From Siniperca chuatsi (Eukaryota; Chordata; Actinopteri; Centrarchiformes; Sinipercidae): a DNA stretch of 64,000 nucleotides. Position 1 is the first letter of the stretch. Every line of letters begins with the position of its first letter. Below are positions 47,472 to 59,278 of the stretch, piece by piece. A program made the position numbers and the translations under genes. Under the pieces are notes generated by a model that worked only from the letters and a program-made list of their open reading frames with translations, was not told where the DNA came from and searched no databases. The stretch is taken from contig NC_058052.1 in the NCBI RefSeq assembly GCF_020085105.1, positions 11,823,233 to 11,887,232 of the forward strand, written 5' to 3'.

Positions 47472-50400
47472 ATGGGTCCAATCATTGGGATGTCGCCAGA
47501 TAAGAAAACGGAAATTCCGGGTATGCAAGAGGAGCGGACAGGGCTCAGAGGTGTTTGTGGTATGGGAACACTGCCTGAGGCGGAGTGTGCGTCCAGTCCG
47601 CTGGCGACCAGCGTGGATCGTACTGGAGGTACGGAGGATGAGGAGCTCACCAACCTCAACTGGCTGCACGAGAACCTGCTTCAGAACTTCACTCTGGGAG
47701 GTCCAGAAGCTCAGCCCAGCGCCAGTCCCCTCTTTGACATAGAGGGAGACTACGGGTCCAACCAGGGCCCGTCATCCTCCTCCTCATCTTCGTCACACAG
47801 CAGAGGCAGGGAGCGGGACTCGTTGAAGTCTAAGCCCCCTTTCTCGTTTTCTCTCCTCATCTACATGGCCATTGAGCAGTCTCCCAGCAAATCTCTGCCT
47901 GTTAAAGAAATCTATGGCTGGATTCTGGAGCACTTCCCTTATTTCTCCAACGCTCCCACTGGCTGGAAGAACTCAGTTCGTCACAACTTGTCCCTGAACA
48001 AATGCTTCCGCAAGGTCGAAAGGAGTTTGGGAAAGGTAGGTTAGCAGACTGTCTCCTAACTTTCATACACTTCACACAGATTTAAACTTAGAAAACTGCA
48101 CTGTTTAAACTATGCTTCTCAAAACTGCTGTCATCGCATCATTGTTTGATGCTGTGATGTTAAAATTTCCGAAGGCCAAAATGTGTCTGCTTTGTTTAGC
48201 AAAACACTGTTGGCGAACAGTGCGTTGCAGTGTGAAGCTGCAATGTGGATCATGTGACAGTGTCCGCGACTGTAACACAGCCGCAGGGTCCTCTGACTCT
48301 GCTGCGATAAGGGTGGAATCCAGTCAAGGTCACAGATACTCCTTCAGAAGAAATGCAAACGCAGCACACTAAGATAGACTTTATCTCCTGAAACACTACA
48401 AGGTAGTGCAACTGTTTTAACTACGGGGAAAAGCATCCCACTGCAAGAAGGAAGCGAACGTGAACTAAAGTACAGAGACGAGTTTGTAGGAAGAATCTTT
48501 GTCAGCCTGGTCCTGGAAGAGTTACGTTTCACTCACGCTCATTTGAGAGAATGTTGCCCTTCTCATATGCACATCCTGCACAAACGTTCTTGTGAACTGA
48601 ATGGGAAATGAGTGAAACGTTTGTTGTGAAATTGTTGATTTACTTCCTCATATTGGGAGTTTAACATCATAAAGTCAGCTCATCTGCTTCATCAAGAATG
48701 TGGGGGTGTGGTTTGATCATCAAATATGACAGTGGCTTGGTAACATAAACAAACACCCCAAAGCTGTCCTCAGATGTTGCAAAATCCCGATTGGTGCATG
48801 GAAGTACGTGACATCACTTGTTTCCAACTGAGCCCTGCCTGCTTCACTTTTCTAGTTAGAAAAGAACAGGGGATAAATAACCAAAACTGTCCTAACTTTG
48901 ACAGAAAATGTTGTGTTCATGTAGGACCCCATCGCTCATAGTATGAAGCTAATTAAAAAATAGGTTTTCAGGGCATTTAATAGAGCTTAAGTGCTGAACA
49001 TGTCAATAGTAATACATTTTAAGCTTTTTTGTTTTGTTTCTCTTCAGTATGGTTTGCATTTGTTGCTCAAGGTTAAGAGAGTGGAAGGAAGGTTTCTAAG
49101 AGTACAGTCACACCTGTGTCAGACTTGTACTGTACTGATCCAGGGAGATGACACAATGGTAGCCATATTGAGCTTCAGTATGAGTTCAGACTTGTGACCG
49201 GTAGAGCCCGTGGTGCCAAGGCTGTGCCTGGCTAAGACCTCATATTTTCCCACCATGGGAGGGGATGGCGGTTAGCACTCAGCGAGTAGCAACATGGTGA
49301 GGTGCAGGCCGCTCAGCATGCAGGTGCACAGCGTGAGCCCTTCGTCTGCTGAGAGACCAGCACCAGTTTCACATGACACTGGCTGGTGGTTTCCGTTGCC
49401 ATGGAGACATTTCCTTCTTCCTGCATCAAGGCTGGTTGGTAATCTGAGTCAAGGTTATTCTCCTCCCTCCCTCCCTCCCTCCCTCCCTCCCTCTATTCTC
49501 CCTCTATTCTCCCCCTCCTCCCCTCTATTCAATACGCCGCCATCAGATAAAGTGACAGTTAACACACTCCCGCACACATCACCAACAGACAAATTCATTC
49601 CTCACACAGTGCTGTGGAGCAGTTATTTCCTCCTTTTGTTGAGGCTGTTAAGGAATTCTTCGTTATGCATTTGCTATTTTCCACTGTTTTGTTTATAATG
49701 TAGTGCTCCTCTAAGAGAATTATTAATAAGAATTATTGCTTTAAAGTTTTTGCCATTAGTAAAATGAGACTTACTTCGAGCCCTCTGACAAATAACTCAT
49801 GCATCGTGCACTCGTGCATCATTTTGGAATAGGATTTGAGCATGTCTTTCTAGAAGGTGCTATGAAGCTTATTGTTGAGAAAGTGATTGCTTTGCCACAG
49901 TGACTAATCTCTAAAAGATTAGGGTTACACTTTACCTTTTTCCTGATAAATAATGATAATATGTAGTGCTGCAATTACCCATCTGTACAGATCACCAAAA
50001 TTGATTGGTAACTCTCTCATTGAATCTTTAAAGGTACTATGTGGATTTTTTTGACCACTGATAGCACAAATTAAATGTTTGTACGAGTGGGACCTTGTTT
50101 TGTTTGCATTGTGCACATGCACAAGAATGCACATACCAAGCGCGCATGCACATTGGCGACGTGATGCTGGTGGTTTCACACTATTCCACTAACCGACAGA
50201 TGGTAGCAGTAACGTGAAAAAGGCATATTAATGCACGTGAAGGCAGTGAAAAAGTTTGCAAGCTAACAAATGAGTATAAACAATGCATAATTTTACAGCT
50301 GTATTGTTTGCAACATGTTTGTTAGGCTTGAAGGATACACACAACAGGTTCTGCTGAGAAACACTGAATTAAAACATAACTTTGTTTGTTTACAAGAAAA

Positions 50401-53400
50401 CACGGTACATTTAACTTTGTTTAAATATAACCAAAGGACCAATCAGAATAAATTCTGGACAAACCTATGGCAGTTCTGTAACACATTTGTGTAATGGTGA
50501 GGAATCAGGACTTTGCTTTCCCTATATAAGAACTAGATCTAGATTTATTGTAAATTAAAATTCCCCTCAGTTTGTAGCCATAAGTTTGACTCTCCATGCT
50601 CTTTACTACAGGCCAATGGAAAAGGTTCTCTCTGGTGTGTTGACCCCGAGTACCGCCCCAACCTGATTCAAGCCCTTAAGAAGCAGCACTTCCCTGCCGC
50701 ACATGCCTTCTGCACACCACCCGCCTCCCCACCCAGGTAAACTTTCATCAGCCACTCTCTGGATGTTGTGAATTATGAGTTTGTATTGGCTTTGATGTTG
50801 CAGGAAATTGATGTCAGCTAATAAAACCAGAATTGGCACATCAGCCCTATCTCTGTCAAATCAGTATTACCATATTTCATTTATTTGTTGGACTTGTTAG
50901 CGAAGCATACAGGTTTTTGTTTCATTGTGGAGGTCTGTATTTCTATTTCTATTTGTCTTTTCTTTTCATCTCCTTTGCAAACTCAAAATCTGACAATGTC
51001 TTTTATTTACCTTCTGCAGTGCCTCCTCACCTCCTCGCCATCTCTTTCTACAAGGCTGCTCATTCAAAGGTGAGACCGAAGCAAACTTATCCCAGTTCTT
51101 AAGTTTGGATATGTACAATAAAAGCTGCCTGTCCAGCAAGAATGTATGTATTGAACTCAGTCAGTGCAGTTTTTTAGTTTGTGTTTGTGCAGTATTTTGA
51201 TTATGTTGTCTTTGCACATTTCAGCCCCAGAACATTCAGCATCACTGTGCTTTTATCCTCAACTCTTGGTTTGATTGATGCCTCATGTAGACCATAATGT
51301 TGAGAGCTCCCAGTCGTTGTCTCAGCCTCCTCTCCCCCCCCCCCGCCTCTTGGATTTGTAACCTTGACGACAGGCAGAGGTTCTGCTGGTGCAGAGTGTC
51401 GAGCACTCAGTCTCACTGTAATCATTAATAATTTAGAGCCCCAGAAGTGAGCTATGAGGCTTTTAGACACTTTGTCAGGTCTGAAAAGATCGGATGCACT
51501 CTCAATATCAGTGGCTTGAATTTATCCTCTGGTCTGCATATCTAATCCGTTCAGTAAGCATTGATTGGGTCACTATGTCTCTAGCTTAAAATTAGTGTAG
51601 GAACCCAGTCCTCCCAGTCCTACTAGAGATGCCATGCTCCCATGCTTTCACACCTCAGGACTGACCGTCATGCATGTTCTCTCCTCTTCCAGAGTCTGAC
51701 ATTGATGCTGCCACTGCCATGATGCTCTTAAACTCTGCCCCCGGGCACCACGTTGACCCATGTAAGAGAATCCACAAGCAGCCATACTTTCACCTATTCT
51801 TCCAACTCTTTGTCTCCTGCTCCTCACATACCACCCTGTCATTGCTTAAATCTTATTTCATTTTGTGTGCTTTAATTTGTGATGTGATGTGTCACCAGTT
51901 TTTACAGGCAAAATGTTGGTTCTTGCACAGTTCTTACTCGTACCTGATTGCATACAATTTGTCCTGCAGGCATTCTTTTAAAGATATATTAAAGGAATAG
52001 TTCAACCTTTGGAAAATACTAGAACCAGCAGTCGGTTAGCTTAGCTTAGCACAAAGACTGGAAGTAGGGGGAAACGGCTAGCCTGGCTCTGTCCAAAGGT
52101 GACAAAATCCACCTACCAGCACCTCTAACGCTTACTAATTAACATGTTATATCTCGTTTGTTTAATCTGTACAAAACCCAACGTGTAACGAGGACAATTC
52201 CCTGTTTTACGGGGGGTTATGTGCCAGACTATTTTTTTTGGCTGGAAGCAGTTGCCAGGCAACCATTGGAGACTCTAGGAAGTTACTGGTCCCAATCTAA
52301 CTCTCTCTGCCACAAAGTGAATAAGTGATATAAGTGATAATAAGTAATATTTCCCAAAATGTTGAACTATTCCTTTAACATATGATTGATTCTAAAATGC
52401 TTTGGGAGAATATTATGCAAGCTAAAGTTTGTGTTTGTAGTGCAGGATCTTTCTACATTAATCATGAGTTTTTAAATATGGTCGTGATTTTTTTGAAAAT
52501 CAAACTTACTGGCTGTTACTGCTTATATTTTACATTAGATCATAATTTATTTAGCCTGTACTTAATTCATTTGATTCAATGACTGGCAAAGCCCTTTAAG
52601 GATAATTTTAGTGTGATTTGGTTTTGATAATATTTGTACTTTCCCCATCAGTGGTAATTCTGCTTTAACATGCATGCAACAAGATATTTTTAAATCAGGT
52701 TTTCCCTCCTGGGCCGAGACAAGTCTTAGTTCTGCTTTATACTGGTAAACAAAGCAAGCTAAAGCTATAGTATGTGTTCCACGGTGTTTGATTTCTGCCT
52801 TTTCTTCTTCAGAAAAAAATAAATAAAAATCAACCAAAAACAGTTTACTGTAAAGTTACATTAGGATTTACTTATTATTAGTCACAACCTATTTTAAACA
52901 AATTAAAGCGAGACACTTTCCCAGCTAGAGTCTGTAAAATAAGTTTTACATGACTATAACATCACTCTTTCAATCTTCTGCTCTCTAAGGCAACTCAGAC
53001 AGCCCACTGGACCTCTCCCGACCCGACTCTGTCCTGGTGAGCAGTGATCCAAAGCAGGACCACAACTACAGCAGTGTAGCCCTGCAGCGCTGCTCCTCCC
53101 GTTCCTCCTCCTCGTCTCTTTCCTCCCTGGACGAAGGAGGCTGCGACCGTAGGCAGTCCCACCGTGCCGGCAGCGAGGGCTTCCACAGTGACGAGGACTC
53201 CGACCTCTGGGACGAGAGGGGTGTCCACCAGACTTCTCGACGTCCTCCCGCCATCAAGTGGCCCACCGGTAAGAGGCCACGGCGTGAGGTCAAGCCAGAG
53301 CTGGATGAGGAGCTGAAGGAAGCCGCTGGGTCCTTGCTGCACCTCGCTGGTATACGCAGCTGCATGGAGGGCTCCAAACGCACTGTCAAGAGCACAAAAC

Positions 53401-53414
53401 TTAACAGGAAATGA
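47472..53414 (+). CDS. foxn2: Forkhead box protein N2 transcription factor
   Basis: Coding exons: 47458-48035 (ATG 47472), 50612-50736, 51020-51069, 51693-51761, 52990-53414 (TGA 53412-53414). The sum is 1233 nt, giving 410 aa (human 431), in phase. It is a nuclear sequence-specific DNA-binding protein. Order of features: conserved start [12 protein letters not shown]; the N-terminal motif [18 protein letters not shown]; an eight-Ser run just before the domain; the forkhead domain about 119-215 with [15 protein letters not shown], recognition helix [13 protein letters not shown] and wing [21 protein letters not shown] conserved intron splits the wing after Lys188. Then comes [14 protein letters not shown], a Ser-rich region, [10 protein letters not shown], and the family C-terminal block [18 protein letters not shown]. 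Position between fbxo11 and ppp1r21 supports foxn2 over foxn3. No damage seen. The small exon 51020-51069 is the least conserved part. Confidence 0.95.
49395..49408 (+). promoter_or_regulatory. RFX X-box match
   Basis: GTTGCCATGGAGAC has a perfect left half and matches RYYNYY-N2-RRNRAC. It lies in foxn2 intron 2 within a CpG-containing, repeat-free stretch. Confidence 0.45.
49465..49492. repeat. (CCCT)n microsatellite
   Basis: About seven CCCT units in foxn2 intron 2. Confidence 0.9.
50029..50220. mobile_element. Diverged MITE copy (family B)
   Basis: It starts with TTTAAAGGTACTATGTGGA, similar to the terminus of 15661-15899, and shares the CACACTATTCCACT...GTAACGTG core (50177-50216). The right terminal repeat is not clear. 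Confidence 0.55.
51989..52378. mobile_element. Complete MITE (family A) in foxn2 intron 4
   Basis: 390-bp non-coding element with inverted termini: TTAAAGGAATAGTTCAAC at the left and the complement of GTTGAACTATTCCTTTAA at the right. The internal GTTAGCTTAGCTTAGC and AAAGACTGGAA words are shared with 363-535. The internal 13-bp palindrome at 52251-52263 is listed separately. No transposase is encoded, so it is non-autonomous. Confidence 0.9.
52251..52263. promoter_or_regulatory. Palindromic RFX X-box inside the family-A MITE
   Basis: GTTGCCAGGCAAC is a perfect inverted repeat and matches the X-box consensus with one-base spacing. The same 13-mer recurs at 57407-57419. Confidence 0.5.
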
Positions 53415-56400
53415 AGATTTTTTTTTTCCCCCATCAGACTCCGGACCCTGTGAACCCTAACCTCTGACCCCTGATCGTGTGTCCCAGTGTGCCTCCTTCT
53501 CCTTGATCGTTCATTGGCCATTTTGAGCCTTTTTTTTGTTTGGGAATATCCCTGTCCAACAAAACAAATGGCAATAGTATCGTTCACACAGGAGAACAAA
53601 GCCATATAGAGACTTTTGTAACTCTGGGGTAATTGCTGGGGGTGGGTGTTATGGGCTATGGAGAACCATCAAGAAACCTATCCAAAATGACCTGCCTGCT
53701 TCTGTTGGATTAGAAGATTGTGATTCAAGAATTTTTCTCTGAAAGACAAAATGGGAAAAGCTGAAGGTTTTATAACTCAAAGCGTTGCATGCTTCCTCCT
53801 CAAACCTGTATCCTCTTCCAAGTGAATCTATTTATGAAGCGAATGAGTGCATGTTTGTAACAGACAAAATCTAACCTCCTGGTGTTATCAGTTTCTCCTT
53901 TTCGTGCTAAAGACAAAAAAATGCCACTGTTTTGAAAGGAATTCTTGCTCTATGAATCCTCTTGTAAGAGAGATGCAATAATTAATCCACAACCTTAACT
54001 TTTTTGACATTATTTCATGGTGGTATTTTTCAGAGTTGAGTATGCTAGTTAAACTTTACAATTAAGAGAATGAATGGGGTAGTACTATGATCTTGTTATG
54101 CGATAAACTTATTACACATGAGCTCTAGCTCTATTTCAGGATAAGCAAGATGTTGAAATAGTATTACTCTGCCACTGCCAAATTTGGTTGCAAAGTTAGC
54201 TATACTACTTCGCTCAGTTTTGTGCGGCCATTACAGTGCTATACAAATGAAAATTGTTTTCATTTTTTTGCAAATCCACTGCTCACCCTGTCAATCCCTT
54301 TCATTCATCAGTGTGTTTTTGACATTTATGTGCAGACAGAACATTTATTCACTTGTTTGGTGACAGCCTATGCAAAGTGAACATCTGCCGTGTATTGCCA
54401 GATGTTCATTGTGTGTTCATAGGTTATCCTTCATAGATTTGATTTGATTTTTGTGTGTGTATCATGGTGCATGTTGACTTCAGCCTGAACCTGAGATGAG
54501 GGTCATGACGGAAAAGAGTTTGAAATGGTCAAACACTTTTCTTTTACTGACAAAGTAGTCATACTGCTCCAATGAATGTGATTGGTGTAATGGCAGATCT
54601 CCTCGCTACAGCTGTATTGTAGGGCTGCTTGGTACTCTGCGTGCTTCTGGTCCTTTTGAATGCAGAGCTGGTTAATAGAAATCGGGGGGACAGAAAATTA
54701 CCACAGCTTCTTGCTCCATTATTTGGGTTTGCAGTTTGATTATATCCCCCTGTGTTCTCCTTGTTTTTTGAACCATGTACTTTAGATAATTACAAAATTA
54801 TACAGCAGATTTTCTGTTTGCTGATCCTGTGGCTAAATTAATTCACAACTTGAGGGAAGGTACAGAGTATAGAGCCTATTCAAAAGAACAAGAAGGGGAC
54901 AATACAGTCATCGCTGGAGAGAACTGGACTTTGTATGTGCAGTCGCTCACAGGTGAGATGTTGAAGACCTGTGCTGCCCTCGTGTTGTGCCCTCAGTTCT
55001 GTCTGGCCTCCAGTGTTTCATCCTTGCTCTTCCTCCTAGAACAAAATAAGGAAGTGCATGCTTCTCAAGCTGTGAAATGGAGTGTTTATTGTCAGTTGAT
55101 TGCATGCAGTTTACAGAGGGGAAGTTGCGAGCCACTTGTGTAAAAGGCCTCAATTCTCATTTGAGCTTTTAAAAAGGCTGTATACTCGCAGCATACAATA
55201 CAAGGTGGCATGGAAGCGCACAAGCTGAAATTTAGATTGTTTTTTCCCACAGTACTAAATCACATTGTGTCACAGTTAGTATAGCATGCATGGTCAGTGC
55301 CAAACATTTTCTTGTGCCACTGATGTAAAACTGCAAAGGGCCATGGACACTATATTCCCCTGCTGCCACAATGTAGTTGTGATTTAGAGTAACAATGCCC
55401 TAGTTTTCTGAATCATCCGAACAGGAAATGGGAGAGGAATCTGGTCAGTGCAGTGACTTAACCAATCTTTTGGTTTATTTTTGTCGCTTTAGAGTGGGAA
55501 CTGTTCTTAGCAGAGTACGCTGCAGTTCTCAGAAGTAATACTTGCATACACTGGTCTTGTTTAGCTGTGAAAAAAGAACTAATTATTGTTCATTAATCAT
55601 CACCTTATTTATGACATTAATTTATGGGATTATTGAATGCATACTCTATCAAACACTGGTCATTTGAAACAAATGACTAGGCACATTAATTTTTCTCCCT
55701 CTGTGAACTCCTCTTAATAAGTATTTTGTTTTTCTCTTTGTTTTATTTTACAGCAATACACCTTTTTTTCTTTCACTATGTTATAGTGATTAAGTATTTT
55801 GCCAATGTCTATTGTCTTTAGAGCGGACGTTTTTTTGTTTGTTTTTTTCAATTTAACCATGACTGCCAGGTTTTCTTGATGTTTTGTTTTGCTTTGTGTT
55901 ATGCTGGATAGAAGACAGTTAATTAACATTGATCCTGAAACCTTTTGTTGCCAAAATTGATGTACAGCTGGGGTATAAAATTTAAGATGGACACATTCCC
56001 CAAATGCTGTAGAAGTTCTTTAAAGATGATTGAATCATTTTTGCATTCGTCTCATGTTTATGTTTAGATATTATGACTAGGTAGTCACAAATTGAAGATT
56101 AGCTCTCGATCTCATCACTCATTTGAAAAACAAATTACTGCCACTCATTACTCATGCTTCCAGGTATTGTTACGGGATGTTGAAATGTTTTCACTGAAAA
56201 CTGGATCAGACTAATTCAGTCCCCCAGGCTGCTGCTGTGTAGTTTCAGACCTACATTTAAGTATACGGACAAATGCAGAGAAATTATGGAGAGACTTGTA
56301 GAGGAAAATGTCACTCATTCTTTCTGTAGCACTTGCAAAAGAAATGTTATGTTGGTCTCAAAGTGACACTGAGCCAGTGAGTTGATCTGTGGATGAGCTA

Positions 56401-56668
56401 CCGAAACGTTTTGGGGTCCAACTTACCCAACACAAAACCCAGTTGCTTCATTGCTCAACAGCTGTTCTTGAATATTAATTATGTGATTCTCCAACCCAGT
56501 ATCAGTTTGTGTCAGTTATCTGCCATGTCTATTGGACCGACACACCTTTTGGTTTTTGTATGCTAACCTCTGTTGATAAAATGTTTATAAGATTTATTTT
56601 CGCCAAAGATATGCAATTGCATTATATATGGTATTACAAAATATTAATAAAAACCTGTTCTTGTTATC
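53415..56668 (+). other. foxn2: Probable foxn2 3' UTR
   Basis: About 3.2 kb of T/A-rich sequence without credible coding frames, ending at an AATAAA (56646-56651) followed by a GT/T-rich stretch. Earlier poly(A) sites cannot be excluded. The 104-codon frame at 54829-55143 has no recognisable similarity. Confidence 0.5.
56646..56651 (+). terminator. foxn2: Candidate foxn2 poly(A) signal
   Basis: AATAAA followed about 10 nt later by TGTTCTTGTTATCCCTGTG, a suitable downstream element. Confidence 0.5.
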
Positions 56669-57406
56669 CCTGTGAGCATCTCTTTATTCCAGTCTGAGCT
56701 GCAGCTCGTCTTCAGCATTTTATCACTGCAAATAAGACTTGACATGTTTTTTGCCCTCCAAACTCTCCTCCACAACACAAGAATGCCATCACTTTACATT
56801 AGCAGCCTACACTTGCAAAATTTTTGATCAACATTGCCACCTGCTGTGAAGGCCACAAGATCGAAATTCTAGCTAATAATAGTCTGTTCTTTAGAATAGC
56901 TACCTCTCCATGTGGCTGCTTTCTCAGTTTTCACATAACCATGTTACAGCTGGCAAATATTTCCCACCAAGTCCAGCAGTTCAGAGCTGTTTTGACTGCA
57001 CAAGCTGTGCTCAGCATTATGTGTGGCGGCTCCACCACACTTTCCCTTTTTCTTCTGCATTTCTTTTGAATGCACCAACATGGCAGACTGCCAGAAATGC
57101 ACCTCACATTAATGTAAATTCCACGGCTGTGCCAGTGATGGATGCATCATCAGATGTCCTAACGACACTCTTCGTTGTAAGTTAATTAGTCATGGAGGAC
57201 TGTGGGATGAACACAGTGTGACCCTGAACAAGGGCTTGTCTGACTAGCCTCAGGCCCATTGGCACAGCTCTATTGTTCAATAGAGTCCTGTGTGTCGACT
57301 GGAAGAGGGGGGCTTCTCCCTACTGACTGCCTCAATTCAGCTGGAAATCAGAGCAGCATCACCTCCCCCCCTCCCACACGGCCCTAGCAACCACGCCACG
57401 CCGACA

Positions 57407-57419
57407 GTTGCCAGGCAAC
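57407..57419. promoter_or_regulatory. Palindromic RFX X-box upstream of ppp1r21
   Basis: GTTGCCAGGCAAC, identical to the MITE-borne site at 52251. Here it is not inside a recognisable MITE; it lies about 1.9 kb upstream of the ppp1r21 ATG. Confidence 0.5.
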
Positions 57420-57967
57420 CAGACAATGCTGGAGCCACTGGCTGTGGTGTGCGTGTTAGAGAGTTTGTGTTTTGCCTGCATGCATTTAAGATCAGGAGTA
57501 GTGAAACAGCAGCAGAGGAAATGGAAATTTGTTGGTACAAAACATTCAAACACATTTAACAGCTGATAGACCAAGAACTCCACAGTTATGATTTCTTCAA
57601 AGAAATAGAAATACTATGTGGTGAAAATATGAAGAGATTATTATGGATTAGGTGAAATTAATCGTGTAGGATTTGAGCAGTGATGGCTGCATTAGCAACA
57701 TGTCATTTCACTTCTAGGCTAAACGAGGTCATGTGCCTTTTAAAGGGAAATGACAGAGACTATACTTCACAGTGCTACAACCTGCTTGTGATTTCTAACC
57801 TTGTTTTTTGTTAATGCAATCCAAAACACACACAAACTCAGCAGTAAATAATTTATCAGTGACATCACAGCCCTTAATGGTAAATGGCATTAGGTCTAGC
57901 TAAAAGGAGAGGAAATGATGTTATAATGATAGTATCTCCAATTTCTATTCTATCTATCTATATCTAT

Positions 57968-58418
57968 AGTGGTGGCAGAAGTACTTTAATCCATTACTTA
58001 ACTAAAATTAGTAATGCTTGAGTATAAAAATACTTCATTACAAGTAAAAGTCCTGCATTCAAACTGTTACATAAGTCAAAGTACACAAAGTATAAAATAT
58101 GTAATAATGCAGAATTGTCCCCTTTCAGAGTGTCATATTATTTTATATAATCAAGTTATTGGAATATTATTATTGATTCATTAGCTACTTTAATGAATTA
58201 CTATTGTGTAGTTTAATGCATCATATTTTATTTGTTGACCATATGTTTTGTATCTGCTGAACCTGCAAAGTAGTTTGCACCTAATACTGTCAGATAAATG
58301 TAGCTACTGGAGTAAAGAGTAAAATATTCCCCTCTGGAAGTATAAAGTAGCATTACATGGAAATACTTACAGTTTAAGTACAAGTAACTGGCTCAAAACT
58401 GTATTTAAGTAAATCTAA
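57968..58418. repeat. Teleost dispersed repeat (AGTGGTGG... ...TATTTAAGTAAA type)
   Basis: It starts AGTGGTGGCAGAAGTACTTT and contains ACAAGTAAAAGTCCTGCATT, TAATGCAGAATTGTCCC, GACCATATGTTTTGTAT and TACAAGTAACTGGCTCAAAA. I recognise this word order as a very abundant fish repeat, but cannot name it. No coding capacity. Confidence 0.75.
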
Positions 58419-58423
58419 TGTAA

Positions 58424-58519
<96 letters not shown>
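58424..58519. repeat. (ATCT)24 microsatellite
   Basis: 24 perfect tetranucleotide units. A short TCTA run at 57944-57967 lies on the other side of the dispersed repeat 57968-58418. Confidence 0.97.
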
Positions 58520-58521
<2 letters not shown>

Positions 58522-58689
58522 GCTTTTCGAGACCTTCAAACGCTAGACGGCGCCCTGCTTACACCAGCTCACCACTTTTCTGTTTTCTGAACTCTGACCT
58601 CTGTGCTTGTGTCTCTGATCGGAGCTCATTTGAGGAGGATTCTGCTGGTTAGAAAATGAAAGTATTCCTTCAGATGAATGGATGGTTAC

Positions 58690-59278
58690 GGCTGTTTCAC
58701 TAGCTACGCAGCAGCTACACTCACTCTTTAATACGATTTGCGGACGCAGCGCGTCACACGGCTGCTGTCAGATAACATGACTTCATGTGTTTTGTTATGC
58801 TACATAGCTAGTTAACTGTTGGCTAGTCAGCTAGCTAGCAGGCTCTGTCACCGCCATATAACTTCTAACAGTCTATGGTCACCGCTAATAGTGTTAACGT
58901 TAACTTAAAAAAGCGTTGCTGTCAAGTCTGAATAACACCCGGCTTTACAAATTAGAGTAAATACGATGACCAGCAACCAGTTCTTTCTCCGGGATTCATG
59001 ACCGTCCCTCTGTCACAATGTATTCGAGGCCAATTTTACCAAAAAACGGAACAAGCCGCCCTGAAGTAGTTAGTAATAACAGTGAGCTAACGTTAGCTAA
59101 CCTGAGTTAGCCAGGTTACAGCTCACCGTGTCTGTCGCCAACATTTCAAGTACCTGGCAGTGTGAAGTACGGTCTTGGGCGAGCTAACTGGACAACCATC
59201 AGCTAACCGGGCTAGTTAGGATAACTTTACCATTTTCTAGCATCAACGGTTAGCGGCGGGATAACGTTTCCAGCGACA
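58690..59278 (+). promoter_or_regulatory. ppp1r21: ppp1r21 promoter and 5' leader
   Basis: CpG-richer sequence with clustered AACGTT words (58896, 59089, 59263) in GCTAACGTTAGCTAAC contexts. No TATA box is seen. It leads into the ATG at 59279 (context CGACAATGG, A at -3 and G at +4, strong). Confidence 0.45.

Larger units (their letters stand above)
48036..50611 (+). other. foxn2 intron 2
   Basis: Contains an X-box match (49395), a (CCCT)n run (49465-49492) and a family-B MITE copy (50029-50220). The plus-strand 86-codon frame at 48112-48372 has no recognisable similarity and is taken as chance. Confidence 0.6.
56669..58690. other. foxn2-ppp1r21 spacer
   Basis: Short intergenic region. It contains a palindromic X-box (57407-57419), a dispersed repeat (57968-58418) and a TCTA microsatellite on both sides of that repeat. 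No gene recognised. Confidence 0.6.

Noticed and set aside
54829..55143. 104-codon frame downstream of foxn2
   Set aside because: Lies in the probable 3' UTR, no recognisable similarity, begins without suitable context.
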